Positions 35,475 through 45,248 of a DNA stretch of 64,000 bases are shown here, in pieces. Made by a program: the position numbers and the translations under genes. Position 1 is the stretch's first letter. Every line of letters starts with the position of its first letter. Source of the DNA: Sulfurimonas sp. C5 (GTDB lineage Bacteria; Campylobacterota; Campylobacteria; Campylobacterales; Sulfurimonadaceae); contig NZ_JARXNQ010000001.1 in the NCBI RefSeq assembly GCF_029872055.1, positions 434,001 to 498,000 of the forward strand, written 5' to 3'. Below the pieces are notes generated by a model that was not told the DNA's origin, did not search any database, and was given only the letters and a program-made list of their open reading frames with translations.

Positions 35475-37001
35475 GTGATTGAAAGATTTTATTTAAAAGA
35501 CTACCTTAGTTTTCAAGAGGCAGAACTCAACCTTAAACACGGGTTGGTTGTTTTTTCCGGTCCAAGTGGAAGCGGAAAGTCTATATTAATTGAATCTATT
35601 CTCTCCTCTGTAGGTTTAAGCTCATGTGATGCAAATATATGTGAAAGCAGCGTTACATGGGATATTGACGAAGAAGAAACAGGTCTTGAAAATGATGAAA
35701 TCAATGTTTTCAAGCATATAAAAAAAGAAAAATCACGTTATTTCATAAATAATCAAAGTATTTCAAAAAAATCTATCAATTCACTTACAGCAAAATACCT
35801 TAAACATTTAAGTCTTCGTGATTTTAGTGATTTTGAAAACGAAGGACTTTTGTCTATTTTAGACAATAAAATAGGGGAACAAGCTTTAAAGCTTAAAACA
35901 ACTTACCAACAAACTTTTCAAGCATACAGCAAAGTAAAAAAAGAACTTGAAATACTTGAAGATGAAGAGAAAAAGATCGTAGAATTAAAAGAATTTGCAA
36001 AATTTGAAATCGATAGAATAAATACGGTTAATCCTAAAGAAGGTGAAGATGATGAACTTTTAGAGATCAAAAAAGAGCTTTCTAAAAAAGAAAAAGCCTT
36101 AGAGATGATAGGTGGAGCAAACGAGATATTTAACTTAGAACATCTTGTTTCTTCGGCTCTTGATACTTTGGATGTAGATAGTGCTTTTTTTGATGATGCG
36201 ATGAATGAACTACGTTCAGTTTTGGAAAATGCCGAAGAGAAGTTTTCTGCACTAGATGAGATCGATGTTGAAGAGATACTCAACAGAATTGAGGAATTAG
36301 GCGAGCTCAAACGCCGCTACGGTTCGATTGAAGAAGCAATTGAATATAAAGAACAAAAACTTCAAGAACTTGAAAAATACGAAAATATAGAAGTGGAAAA
36401 AGGGGAGTTGCAAAAGCAGTATGAACAGCTTTCAAAAGAGGTTACGACACTTGCAGACAATTTAACGTCATTGCGTTCAAAAACTTTGAAAAACTTTGAA
36501 AAAGAGCTTAATAACTATCTAAAACAGCTCTATCTTAGAGATGCTTCGGTAAAACTCTCACAAACAAAGCTTTCATCACTTGGACAAGATATTTTGGAGA
36601 TTAGGTTAAATGATACGGACCTTGCAAAAATTTCGACAGGTGAGTTCAATAGGCTTCGTTTAGCGGTATTAGCTCTTAAGTCTGAAAGTTTGCAAAATGT
36701 GGGCGGTGTATTGATGTTAGATGAGATAGATGCGAATCTAAGCGGTGAAGAGTCAATGAGTGTGGCAAAGGTACTCAAAAAACTTACAAATAACTTCCAA
36801 ATTTTTGTTATTTCCCATCAACCACAACTTACTTCAATGGGGGATCAACACTTTTTAGTTTATAAAGATGGTAATATTTCAAAAACAAAAGAGCTAAGTT
36901 TTGATGAAAAAATTAACGAGATAGCAAGAATTATCAGTGGTGATACTATCTCGGATGAAGCGAAAAAATTTGCTCGGGAACTATTGGAGGCAAATAGATG
37001 A
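35475..37001 (+). CDS. recN: DNA repair ATPase RecN (GTG start)
   Basis: 508 residues, the short length known in Campylobacterota. SMC-like: N-terminal Walker A GPSGSGKSILIES (about residue 30), long coiled-coil middle (160-350), ABC signature STGEFNRLRLAV, Walker B GGVLMLDEIDANL and a switch His in ISHQPQL. It acts at double-strand breaks with RecA and is SOS-controlled in E. coli. A perfect palindrome before its promoter matches those at the S24 regulator. The tatD start overlaps its stop. Confidence 0.93.
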   Translation: MIERFYLKDYLSFQEAELNLKHGLVVFSGPSGSGKSILIESILSSVGLSSCDANICESSVTWDIDEEETGLENDEINVFKHIKKEKSRYFINNQSISKKSINSLTAKYLKHLSLRDFSDFENEGLLSILDNKIGEQALKLKTTYQQTFQAYSKVKKELEILEDEEKKIVELKEFAKFEIDRINTVNPKEGEDDELLEIKKELSKKEKALEMIGGANEIFNLEHLVSSALDTLDVDSAFFDDAMNELRSVLENAEEKFSALDEIDVEEILNRIEELGELKRRYGSIEEAIEYKEQKLQELEKYENIEVEKGELQKQYEQLSKEVTTLADNLTSLRSKTLKNFEKELNNYLKQLYLRDASVKLSQTKLSSLGQDILEIRLNDTDLAKISTGEFNRLRLAVLALKSESLQNVGGVLMLDEIDANLSGEESMSVAKVLKKLTNNFQIFVISHQPQLTSMGDQHFLVYKDGNISKTKELSFDEKINEIARIISGDTISDEAKKFARELLEANR

Positions 37002-37771
37002 TTATCGACACACATATACATCTTGATGATGAACGATATGATGAAGACTTAGAAGAGGTTTTAAATCGTGCAAGGGAAGGCGGTGTAAAGCGTTTTATTA
37101 TCCCAGGTGCAGATCCTTCTACGCTTGAAAAAGCAATTTCTATAGCTATGAAATATGATGATGTATATTTTGCCGTGGGTGTACACCCTTATGATATGGA
37201 AAATTATAATGAAGATATTTTTCACACATATCTTACTCATGAAAAGTGTGTAGCTATAGGAGAATGTGGACTTGATTATTTTCGTTTGGAAGGAAGTGAT
37301 GAAGAAAAAGCAGCAGAAAAAGCAAAACAAAAAGAAGTATTTACTGCACAAATAAAGCTGGCTCGTCAATATAAAAAGCCTTTAATTGTACATATCCGTG
37401 ATGCATCAAACGATTCTAAAGCAATTCTTTTAGAAAATTCTGCTTCAGAGGTTGGAGGCGTACTTCACTGTTTTAATGCAGATGAACAGCTTATTTCTTT
37501 GGCAAATGAAGGATTTTATTTTGGAATAGGGGGAGTTCTTACTTTTAAAAATGCAAAGAAACTTGTAAATGTTTTACCTAAGATTCCCGAGGAGAAACTA
37601 GTTATTGAAACTGATGGTCCATATCTTACTCCAACACCTCATAGGGGAGAGAGAAATGAACCTTTTTATACTACATTTGTTGCCGAAAAAATGGCTGAAC
37701 TTTTAAATACAGATGTGGAGTATATAGAAAATATTACTACCAAAAATGCCCAAAAACTCTTTAATATTTAA
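36998..37771 (+). CDS. tatD: TatD-family metal-dependent deoxyribonuclease
   Basis: 257 residues, normal TatD size. Metal ligands are in the opening DTHIHLDD, VGVHPYD, GECGLDYFR, VHIRDASN, LHCFNADE and ETDGPYLTPTPHRG. It is a 3'-5' DNase/amidohydrolase involved in DNA repair and turnover. The ATGA overlap couples it to recN. Confidence 0.95.
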   Translation: MIIDTHIHLDDERYDEDLEEVLNRAREGGVKRFIIPGADPSTLEKAISIAMKYDDVYFAVGVHPYDMENYNEDIFHTYLTHEKCVAIGECGLDYFRLEGSDEEKAAEKAKQKEVFTAQIKLARQYKKPLIVHIRDASNDSKAILLENSASEVGGVLHCFNADEQLISLANEGFYFGIGGVLTFKNAKKLVNVLPKIPEEKLVIETDGPYLTPTPHRGERNEPFYTTFVAEKMAELLNTDVEYIENITTKNAQKLFNI

Positions 37772-37859
37772 TAGTATTAAGTAAATCTAGAGTCTCTTTA
37801 TATATATTTTTAACAACTTTTGGATAAAATAAAAAAAATTAAATTCCAAAAAGTTGTTT

Positions 37860-39083
37860 ATGATTAAATATTTTTTCTCTTTATTAATACCAATATTTTT
37901 ATCTGCTAATTTAACATATGACACTGATTACAATAAAGAATTAGAGATACTTAACTCTTTCGATATTGATCCTGCTTTCCTTTATGATCCTATAATGAAT
38001 AATATGAAGCAAAAAACTCTAGCTAAAGATAAACACTTCTTTAGAGCAATGGAAGATGCTTACCTCTTTATCCCTGCTATTAAAAGTGCTTTATCCAAAT
38101 ATAGCGTTCCTCAAGAGTTTTTATATCTTGCTATGGCAGAGTCAAATTTCAGAACAAAAGCTTATTCAAACAAAAGAGCAGCAGGACTTTGGCAATTCAT
38201 GCCGGGTACTGCCAAATTATACAAGTTAAAGATTGATGAATATACGGATGAAAGACGCGATCCGATTAAATCAACTGAAGCTGCAGCAAAATACCTTTCT
38301 TCTTTGCATCAACGTTTTGGAAAATGGTATTTAGCGGCAATCGCTTATAACTGTGGCGGTGGAAGACTTTCTCGTGCTATTAAAGAAGCTGGTACAGATG
38401 ATATTAACATTTTACTTGATGAAAAGAAAAAGTACATTCCCAAAGAGAGCAGATATTACATTAGAAAAATTGTCGCTCTTTCACTTATAGGAAGCGATGA
38501 GCACTATCTTCTAAAAAGTGAGTATGAATATCTTCTAAATAGAGCAAATGCTTATTCATTGGCGACGATCAAACTTTCAAGCGGTGAGTCACTCCAAAGA
38601 GTTTCAAAACTTTTAGGTATTAAGCTTGCTGAGTTAAAAAAGCTTAATAGACATCTAAAATATGACTTTGTACCTCCGTATTCACGTGGATATGAGATCT
38701 ATATTCCATATATCAAGCTTTCTGAGTTTAAACAAAAATATCAGTCTGAACCTATAAAAAACATCTATAAAGTGCATGTTGTTTCACGTGGGGATAATTT
38801 ATCGTATATAGGGAAAAAATACGGTGTTTCATATAGAGTAATTAAAGACTTTAACCATTTAAAAACATCAAGATTACAACTCAGACAAAAACTAATTATT
38901 CCTATTCCAAAGAGAAGTGCAAGTCAAAAAATCAATACAAAACATTACTATATTGTAAAAAAAGGGGACTCTTTAGAGTCTATCTCAAAAGCACATAAAA
39001 TCAGTATTCAAAATATACGTTCTCAAAATAACCTGAGCAGTTCTTTAATAAGAATAGGGGATAGGTTAAAGTTATATGAATAA
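37860..39083 (+). CDS. mltD: Membrane-bound lytic transglycosylase with LysM repeats (MltD-like)
   Basis: 407 residues from the ATG at 37860 (a TTG 6 bases upstream is less likely). A signal peptide (about 1-18) is followed by an SLT domain with catalytic Glu in LYLAMAESNFRTKAYSNKRAAG (short form AMAESNF) and LWQFMPGTA, then two LysM domains (about 300-350 and 360-405) that bind peptidoglycan. It cleaves glycan strands in the periplasm. It overlaps rlpA by 8 bases. Confidence 0.92.
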   Translation: MIKYFFSLLIPIFLSANLTYDTDYNKELEILNSFDIDPAFLYDPIMNNMKQKTLAKDKHFFRAMEDAYLFIPAIKSALSKYSVPQEFLYLAMAESNFRTKAYSNKRAAGLWQFMPGTAKLYKLKIDEYTDERRDPIKSTEAAAKYLSSLHQRFGKWYLAAIAYNCGGGRLSRAIKEAGTDDINILLDEKKKYIPKESRYYIRKIVALSLIGSDEHYLLKSEYEYLLNRANAYSLATIKLSSGESLQRVSKLLGIKLAELKKLNRHLKYDFVPPYSRGYEIYIPYIKLSEFKQKYQSEPIKNIYKVHVVSRGDNLSYIGKKYGVSYRVIKDFNHLKTSRLQLRQKLIIPIPKRSASQKINTKHYYIVKKGDSLESISKAHKISIQNIRSQNNLSSSLIRIGDRLKLYE

Positions 39084-39912
39084 AAAAACTTCGTTATATC
39101 TTTTAGTATCTCTTACTATGGTGTTTGCAGGTTGTAGTACAAGAGGGTATGGTGCTTATAGATCTACCAACTTTTCACCGGCACAGACATATTCTTCAGA
39201 TAGTAATAATTATCACTCAAGCCCAAGTAGAAAAACATATTCTCATCCTACAATGAGACCTTATGTTGTACGAGGTATTAAGTACTATCCGAGTGTTGTG
39301 AGCGTTGGAGACAACTTTAACGGAACTGCTAGCTGGTATGGTCCTAATTTTCACGGAAAACTTACATCAAACGGTGAAACATATAATATGTGGGATATGA
39401 CAGCTGCTCATAAAACACTGCCTATGAATACAATTGTAAAAGTTACAAACAGACGAAACGGTAAAACAACAGTTGTCCGTGTAAATGACCGTGGACCGTT
39501 TGTCGATAATAGAATTATAGATTTGTCAAAAGCAGCTGCAAGTAAAATCAATATGATAGGAACGGGAACTGCTCCTGTTACTTTAGAAGTTTTAGGGTTT
39601 GCAGGCAAAGGTACGAAAAGAACGCCTGTCACAAAACAAGAACTGGATAAAGAGCTGAAAAACTCTCCAAAAATTATGGATATGGATAACTTTTCTTTGC
39701 AAATCGGATCTTTTTCAAAGATCGAAGGCGCTTTGAAAACACAAGAGAAGTTTGATAATACAGACGGATACCATACTATAATCAAAGATGTACAAACTCA
39801 AAAAGGGCGTATGTTCAAGGTTGTGCTTTCAGGTTTTAAAAGTGAACAAGAAGCACGTGACTATAAAGCACTTGGCAAATTTCAACATGCATTTATTTTA
39901 AGAGAGGACTAG
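39076..39912 (+). CDS. rlpA: Septal ring lytic transglycosylase RlpA-like lipoprotein
   Basis: 278 residues. A lipoprotein signal with FAGC (Cys about 20) precedes a double-psi barrel containing GTASWYGPNFHGKLTSNGE, MTAAHKTLP and VRVNDRGPF, the catalytic region of RlpA. A C-terminal SPOR domain (about 200-278) targets denuded glycan at the division site. It is coupled to mltD by overlap and ends directly before hisB. Confidence 0.92.
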   Translation: MNKKTSLYLLVSLTMVFAGCSTRGYGAYRSTNFSPAQTYSSDSNNYHSSPSRKTYSHPTMRPYVVRGIKYYPSVVSVGDNFNGTASWYGPNFHGKLTSNGETYNMWDMTAAHKTLPMNTIVKVTNRRNGKTTVVRVNDRGPFVDNRIIDLSKAAASKINMIGTGTAPVTLEVLGFAGKGTKRTPVTKQELDKELKNSPKIMDMDNFSLQIGSFSKIEGALKTQEKFDNTDGYHTIIKDVQTQKGRMFKVVLSGFKSEQEARDYKALGKFQHAFILRED

Positions 39913-40485
39913 ATGTTAACAAAAACAAGAACAACAAAAGAAACGGATATTACAATTTCACTGGAGCTAAACGGTACTGGTAAAAGTAAAATTGATACGG
40001 GTGTGGGTTTTTTAGATCATATGCTTGAAAGTTTTTCAAAGCACTCTTTAATTGATCTTGAGATCAGTTGTAAAGGGGATACACACATTGATGATCACCA
40101 CAGTGTTGAAGATGTGGGGATTGTGCTTGGTGCACTTCTTGCAGAAGCTATCTATCCTGTAAAAAACATGGAACGCTTTGGTAGTGCAAATATTGTGATG
40201 GATGAAGCTTGCGTATCTTGTGATATGGACCTTAGTAATCGTCCATTTTTAATTTTTGAACTTGATGTTGTAGGTAAAGTAGGGCATTTCGATACAGAAC
40301 TTGTTGAAGAGTTTTTTAGAGCTTTTGTACTAAATTCAAGAATTAGTGCACATATTATCCAGCTTCGCGGGAAAAACAAACACCATATTATTGAAGCTGC
40401 TTTCAAATCTGTAGCTGTAGCCATTCGTCGTGCTACTGCAGCAAATGAAAGAGTTGGTATTCCAAGTACAAAAGACGTTTTATGA
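39913..40485 (+). CDS. hisB: Imidazoleglycerol-phosphate dehydratase
   Basis: 190 residues, the monofunctional HisB. Two metal motifs are seen, DHMLESFSKHS and DDHHSVEDVGIVLG, plus the closing KHHIIEA. It performs the sixth step of histidine synthesis. It sits between rlpA and kdsC, separate from other his genes, a known Campylobacterota habit of dispersing his genes. The stop overlaps the kdsC start (ATGA). Confidence 0.95.
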   Translation: MLTKTRTTKETDITISLELNGTGKSKIDTGVGFLDHMLESFSKHSLIDLEISCKGDTHIDDHHSVEDVGIVLGALLAEAIYPVKNMERFGSANIVMDEACVSCDMDLSNRPFLIFELDVVGKVGHFDTELVEEFFRAFVLNSRISAHIIQLRGKNKHHIIEAAFKSVAVAIRRATAANERVGIPSTKDVL

Positions 40486-40982
40486 TCAAACTTTTAGTTT
40501 TAGATGTTGACGGTTGTTTAACAGACGGAAAGATTATTTATTCTAGTGACGGAGTAGAGAGTAAAAATTTTAACGTTAAAGATGGTTTAGCAATTACCTC
40601 TTGGATTAGACTTGGCGGTCAAGTTGCGATTATTACCGGGCGTAACTCTAACATTGTAGAAAGAAGAGCAAATGAGCTTGGTATTCAACATCTTTTTCAA
40701 GGTGTAAAGGATAAAGGTACTGTTTTACAAGAACTAGTTGAGAGCTTGGGTATTAAGCCTTATGAAATTGCTGCTATAGGTGATGATTTTAATGACTATG
40801 AAATGCTCCATTTTGTAGGAAGAAGTTTTACTCCTAACGATGCTCCAAAAGATATTCAAGACCTTGTTGATGTTGTGCTTTCACGCAAAGGCGGAGATGG
40901 AGCAGTCCGTGAAATGATCGATATGATTATTGAGCAAAATGATCAAAAAGAACAATTTTTATCGTTATGGATTAAAGGATAA
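40482..40982 (+). CDS. kdsC: 3-deoxy-D-manno-octulosonate-8-phosphate phosphatase
   Basis: 166 residues, HAD superfamily without cap domain: LDVDGCLTDGK with nucleophile Asp8 or 9, IITGR, and GDDFNDYEML. It forms KDO for LPS core assembly. It is followed immediately by lptC and lptA, whose products export LPS. GGA at the end of kdsC (40977-40979) is placed as a ribosome site for lptC starting at 40986. Confidence 0.93.
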   Translation: MIKLLVLDVDGCLTDGKIIYSSDGVESKNFNVKDGLAITSWIRLGGQVAIITGRNSNIVERRANELGIQHLFQGVKDKGTVLQELVESLGIKPYEIAAIGDDFNDYEMLHFVGRSFTPNDAPKDIQDLVDVVLSRKGGDGAVREMIDMIIEQNDQKEQFLSLWIKG

Positions 40983-40985
40983 GTT

Positions 40986-41504
40986 ATAAATATCAATCTC
41001 TTTTTTATCTTAGTTATCGGTGTTTTACTCTCTATATTCTTTTTCTATCAACCGGAAAAGACTTCTCAGCAAGAATTGAAAGATATACCGTTATTGCATA
41101 TTAAAGAGTTTACACTATATGAGCTTGATCCACTTGGTTTGAGCACAGTAATGCTAGGTAATGAAGCTTTTAGATATACAGACAGATATACAGTTGATAA
41201 TATTGATCACACAGATAATTCAAAAACACATATATCAAATTTAAAAGCTAATTTTGGTGTTTATAAAAACGATAAACTTGATTTAGACGGTAATGTTACC
41301 TTTGTAAGAGATGACGGTCTTACATATGAGACGCAAAAAGCATTTTATTATAAGAAAAAAGCTTTGTTTGTTACAGATACTGATTATGTTCTTTCTCAAG
41401 GGACAAATGTAGTACGTGGTACATATGTTGATCATAATAATTTAACTGGTAAAATACATTCTAAAAATGTTAATGCAAAATATATTATAAAAGAGGCACA
41501 ATGA
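40986..41504 (+). CDS. lptC: LPS export protein LptC; apparent ATA start codon
   Basis: 172 residues if read from ATA at 40986. This start supplies the N-terminal membrane anchor (INLFFILVIGVLLSIFFFY) that LptC needs, and GGA lies 6 bases before it. No ATG, GTG or TTG occurs in frame between the kdsC stop and the TTG at 41076; that start would give a 142-residue protein without any anchor. The rest has the single LptC beta-jellyroll fold (TAYEL and ANFGVYKNDKLDLDGNVTF, CLFV, YVLSQGTNVVRG). It links LptBFG to LptA. Its gene position between kdsC and lptA confirms the identity. Confidence 0.75.
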   Translation: MNINLFFILVIGVLLSIFFFYQPEKTSQQELKDIPLLHIKEFTLYELDPLGLSTVMLGNEAFRYTDRYTVDNIDHTDNSKTHISNLKANFGVYKNDKLDLDGNVTFVRDDGLTYETQKAFYYKKKALFVTDTDYVLSQGTNVVRGTYVDHNNLTGKIHSKNVNAKYIIKEAQ

Positions 41505-41980
41505 TTAGATTAATTTTCTTGACACTTTTTTTACAAATCTTTTTAAATGCAGATGAGTTGAAAATCAAAGCTCAAAGCTTTTATGCAGATGAAAAAGAGG
41601 GTATTTCAATCTTTGAAGGAACAGTGAATGTTATTAAAGGTCATGATGAGCTGAATGCTTCAAAAGTGACTGTATATATTGATGAAAAGAAATCACCAAC
41701 GAAATTTATTGCTGAGGGTGATGTTTCATTTAAAGTAAAAACGGAAGATAATGCAACTTACGAGGGTGTTGCCCAAAAAGCAGTATATCTGCCAAATAAA
41801 AAAGAGTACAATTTTTATAAAGACGTTCATTTAAAACAATTAAGTGAAAAAAAAGAGATCAAGGGTGATGAAGTTGTTTTAAAAACTTTAGAAAACAAGG
41901 CATATGCAAAAGGTGCTGAGGAAAAACCTGTTATCATGATCTTTGATATTAAAGAAGAGAAACAAGAAGAACAAAAATGA
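41501..41980 (+). CDS. lptA: LPS transport periplasmic protein LptA
   Basis: 159 residues: signal peptide (IRLIFLTLFLQIFLNA) and one OstA/LptA jellyroll with repeated strand patterns (KEGISIFEGTVNVIKG; NATYEGVAQKAVYLPNKKEYNFY). It forms the periplasmic bridge for LPS export. It overlaps lptC by 4 bases and engB by 4 bases. Confidence 0.92.
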   Translation: MIRLIFLTLFLQIFLNADELKIKAQSFYADEKEGISIFEGTVNVIKGHDELNASKVTVYIDEKKSPTKFIAEGDVSFKVKTEDNATYEGVAQKAVYLPNKKEYNFYKDVHLKQLSEKKEIKGDEVVLKTLENKAYAKGAEEKPVIMIFDIKEEKQEEQK

Positions 41981-42594
41981 TTGATATTGTAGATGCAAAA
42001 TTTGTAACATCAGCACCGACTGTAAAAGAAGCACCCCCTTCAGAAGAACAAAATGAAGTGGTCTTTATGGCACGCAGTAATGTAGGAAAAAGTTCACTGT
42101 TAAACGCTTTAACTAACCATAAAGGATTGGCGAAAGTTTCTGCCACACCTGGTAAAACAAAGCTTATTAACTATTTCGATGTAACTTTTATGGATCGTGA
42201 AACTAGTGAAAAAAGTATAGCAAAGTTTGTCGACCTTCCTGGATTTGGATATGCAAAAGTTTCTAAATCTATGAAAAGCGATTGGGAAAAAAATCTTACA
42301 GACTATATCTCAAAACGTCGTAATATAAAGGTTTTTATCCATTTGATTGATGCGAGACATCCTCATTTGGATATAGATGCAGATGTAAGTAATTTTCTTT
42401 TTTCCAATGTAGATGAAGGTCAATATATAGTTCAAATCTTTACAAAAATAGATAAGCTCAATCAAAAAGAGCAAAATGCTCTTCGTCGTGAATTCCCAAA
42501 TGCTCTTATGGTCTCAAGTGCCAAAAAAAGGGGAATTAATAAAATTGTAGATTTAGTCTATAAAATTTTAAATGAGAATGTAGATGAAAATTGA
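41977..42594 (+). CDS. engB: Ribosome biogenesis GTPase EngB (YsxC)
   Basis: 205 residues. G1 ARSNVGKSSLLNAL, G2/G3 TPGKTKLINYF and DLPGFGYAK, G4 TKIDK, G5 SSAKK. It helps assemble the large ribosomal subunit. It is coupled to lptA and to the GNAT gene by overlaps. The order lptC-lptA-engB is conserved in Campylobacter. Confidence 0.95.
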   Translation: MIDIVDAKFVTSAPTVKEAPPSEEQNEVVFMARSNVGKSSLLNALTNHKGLAKVSATPGKTKLINYFDVTFMDRETSEKSIAKFVDLPGFGYAKVSKSMKSDWEKNLTDYISKRRNIKVFIHLIDARHPHLDIDADVSNFLFSNVDEGQYIVQIFTKIDKLNQKEQNALRREFPNALMVSSAKKRGINKIVDLVYKILNENVDEN

Positions 42595-43045
42595 TTTTAG
42601 AAAAGCAACTCTTGCTGATATAGCACAAATGAGAGAGCTTGTACGTCCTGAAGTTGAAAGTGGAGTTATTCTCGAACGCAGTGAAGATGAGATTGCAACA
42701 AATATACGCTCATATACTCTGGCTTTTCACGGTGATGAGTTAGTAGGCTTTTGTGCATTGCATATTCATACATCATATCTTGCTGAAGTACGCTCACTTA
42801 TAGTTAAAGACGGTTATCGCGGACAAAAAATAGGTGAAGAGTTAATTAAAAAGCTTTTAGAAGAAGCAAAGTCCTTAGGACTGCAAAAAGTACTTAGCTT
42901 GACTTATAAACAATCTTTTTTTGAAAGATTGGGCTTTGTAGAAATTCCAAAAGAGACCCTCCCGGAACATAAAATCTGGGCTGATTGTATTAAATGCAAA
43001 CATTTTCCTATATGCAACGAAGTATCACTCATCAAAAATCTTTAG
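42584..43045 (+). CDS. GNAT N-acetyltransferase, short N-acetylglutamate synthase-like
   Basis: 153 residues. A GNAT core with AEVRSLIVKDGYRGQKIGEEL (Q/RxxGxG/A acetyl-CoA loop; split here) and SLTYKQSFFERLGF is followed by a Cys-rich end, DCIKCKHFPICNE. This arrangement matches short NAGS-like enzymes of arginine synthesis. It overlaps engB by 11 bases. Substrate by homology only. Confidence 0.8.
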   Translation: MKIDFRKATLADIAQMRELVRPEVESGVILERSEDEIATNIRSYTLAFHGDELVGFCALHIHTSYLAEVRSLIVKDGYRGQKIGEELIKKLLEEAKSLGLQKVLSLTYKQSFFERLGFVEIPKETLPEHKIWADCIKCKHFPICNEVSLIKNL

Positions 43046-43464
43046 CTACATTTTTTTATGTAGCGGGATATATTATCTACAGCTCAATAGCTACTATATA
43101 TCCATTTTTACCGCCTATGTTTGCGGTTTTATTTGTACTTTTTCTGAAAGCTTTGGATGAACAAGATTTTAAAAATCTTCTTTTAGTTTCATTTTGTTTA
43201 CTCATTTTTGAAGCAAATAACGGTTATATACTTTTTAGCTCTATTACCTACTTTTACATCCTTTATAAACTTGTAATGCCAAAGATTTATACAAACTTTT
43301 CATGTCCAAATTGTGTAAAAGTTTCCTATATACTTTTATCTTATGTAGGCTATTTCTTATTTATGTCATTATTGGGAAATATTTTCCTTTTTACTTTGCC
43401 TAATATTGATTACTATATAATTTACTATATAATAATTGAATTTTTTATAGTGAGTATCTTATGA
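42994..43464 (+). CDS. Membrane protein preceding PBP2 (MreD-like position)
   Basis: 156 residues, about five membrane helices, rich in Tyr, Phe and Ile. It overlaps the end of the GNAT gene by 52 bases and the start of mrdA by 4. Its place directly before mrdA and its size match the integral membrane gene at the same place in Campylobacter, and recall MreD; sequence resemblance to MreD is weak. A role in elongasome assembly is inference. Confidence 0.65.
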   Translation: MQTFSYMQRSITHQKSLATFFYVAGYIIYSSIATIYPFLPPMFAVLFVLFLKALDEQDFKNLLLVSFCLLIFEANNGYILFSSITYFYILYKLVMPKIYTNFSCPNCVKVSYILLSYVGYFLFMSLLGNIFLFTLPNIDYYIIYYIIIEFFIVSIL

Positions 43465-45248
43465 AAGTGAAGTTTATTATTTTTGTATTTGCCTCAATCT
43501 GGCTTATGCTTTTAACAAGAGTGTTTTTTCTGGCTATTCAGTCAAATAATTACTATAGTGAACTTTCTCAAAACAACACAATTAAAATAGAACAAATACC
43601 GCCTGTAAGAGGTGAAATACTAGATCTACATAACAATCCGATTGCAATTAATAAACTAGGTTTTAAGATTGCTCTTGCTCCTCATCTGCTTTCTAAAAAG
43701 AAACAACATTTGTTTGAAGAAGAGATGAACATAATCGTAAAATTATTTCCTTCGCTCGATAAAGAAACAATTGAAAAAAATTATAGAAAAAAAGATTCAT
43801 TTTATAATCATAATTTCATTGATGTAGTACCTTTTATTCCTTATGAAGATATGATGCCTGTGTATTCGATCTTAAACTTAAGAGAAAACATTAAAATAAC
43901 TGCTGCACCAAAGAGATTTTATCCTTATAATAATATTGCCGCACATATGATTGGTTATGTGGCACGTGCAAATAAAAAAGATGTTGAAGACAATCCACTC
44001 GTTGATCTAATCGGTTACACAGGTAAAACAGGTTTAGAAAAATTTTACAATGAATATCTTCAAGGTACGCCGGGAGAAAGAAAGATAAAAGTGAATGCCA
44101 ACAATCAAGAGATTGAACAGCTCAGCTATACACCGGCAGATGAGAGCAGAAAACTTACTCTTAATCTTGATATGGATTTACAGCAATATATCTCAAAACT
44201 CTTTATAGGCAAAGTAGGGACCTATGTTGTTATGGGCGTTGACGGTGCTGTTCTCTCAGCAGGAAGTTTTCCAAATTACGATCTAAACATATTTGTAAAC
44301 GGTATGTCGTACGACATGTATAATGAACTCTCTTCAAGTTTGGATCATCCCTTTACAAACAAATTGGTTCACGGACTTTATCCCCCTGGGTCAACGATCA
44401 AAACTGCATTGGGATTACTTTATGTTACCACTGATTTAAATGAAAGATGGAGTGTTGATTGTAAATCAAAACTACCTTTGGGTGGACGTATCTTTAGATG
44501 TTGGAAACATCAAGGTCACGGCCGTACAGATATTGTAAAAGCAATTCGTGAAAGTTGTGACGACTTTTTTTATAAAGGGAGTCTGGTACTTGGGAATCAA
44601 AAAATGCAAGAAGGACTCAAGAGATATAATTTAGGGGAAAAAACAGGCATTGACCTTCCTAATGAATTTATAGGTATTGTTCCTTCACGCCAGTGGAAAT
44701 ACAACAAGTACAAAAGAATATGGAATGTTGGTGAAACACTCAATATGTCAATTGGGCAGGGTGATTTTTTAACAACTCCTATTCAAATTGCACAAATGAC
44801 TGCTTTAATGGCAACTGGAAAATTACCGACTCCCCATTTTGCAAAGACTATAGGGGATCAGGAAGTGGAACCTGAATACAAAGAAGTTTTAACTCCAAAA
44901 GAGTTAGAAAAGCTTCCGATCATCAGACGTGCAATGTATCAGGTTTGTAACAATCCTCACGGTACGGCAATGCAGTATCTTCATTCAAAAGTAAGACTGG
45001 CAGGCAAAACGGGGACAGCTCAAGTTATCGGTATTAAACAAGATATTAAAAAGCGTAAATTAGAACATGAGCTTTCATACTATAACCGTTCTCATGCATG
45101 GTTTACAACTTACGGACCGTATAAAGACCCTCAATATGTTGTGATGGTAATGATTGAGCATGGGGGACATGGTGGCTTGGCAGCAGGTTCTATTGTTTCA
45201 GATATATACAACAAGCTCTTAGAGCTTGGGTATATAAAAAAGAGATAG
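43461..45248 (+). CDS. mrdA: Penicillin-binding protein 2
   Basis: 595 residues. A membrane anchor (about 4-24) is followed by the PBP dimerisation domain (PVRGEILDLHNNPIA) and a transpeptidase domain with Ser-x-x-Lys in PPGSTIKTALG, the SxN motif region SIGQGDFLTTPIQ and KTGTAQ. It cross-links peptidoglycan during cell elongation. It abuts the stop of the opposing antiporter gene. Confidence 0.96.
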   Translation: MKVKFIIFVFASIWLMLLTRVFFLAIQSNNYYSELSQNNTIKIEQIPPVRGEILDLHNNPIAINKLGFKIALAPHLLSKKKQHLFEEEMNIIVKLFPSLDKETIEKNYRKKDSFYNHNFIDVVPFIPYEDMMPVYSILNLRENIKITAAPKRFYPYNNIAAHMIGYVARANKKDVEDNPLVDLIGYTGKTGLEKFYNEYLQGTPGERKIKVNANNQEIEQLSYTPADESRKLTLNLDMDLQQYISKLFIGKVGTYVVMGVDGAVLSAGSFPNYDLNIFVNGMSYDMYNELSSSLDHPFTNKLVHGLYPPGSTIKTALGLLYVTTDLNERWSVDCKSKLPLGGRIFRCWKHQGHGRTDIVKAIRESCDDFFYKGSLVLGNQKMQEGLKRYNLGEKTGIDLPNEFIGIVPSRQWKYNKYKRIWNVGETLNMSIGQGDFLTTPIQIAQMTALMATGKLPTPHFAKTIGDQEVEPEYKEVLTPKELEKLPIIRRAMYQVCNNPHGTAMQYLHSKVRLAGKTGTAQVIGIKQDIKKRKLEHELSYYNRSHAWFTTYGPYKDPQYVVMVMIEHGGHGGLAAGSIVSDIYNKLLELGYIKKR

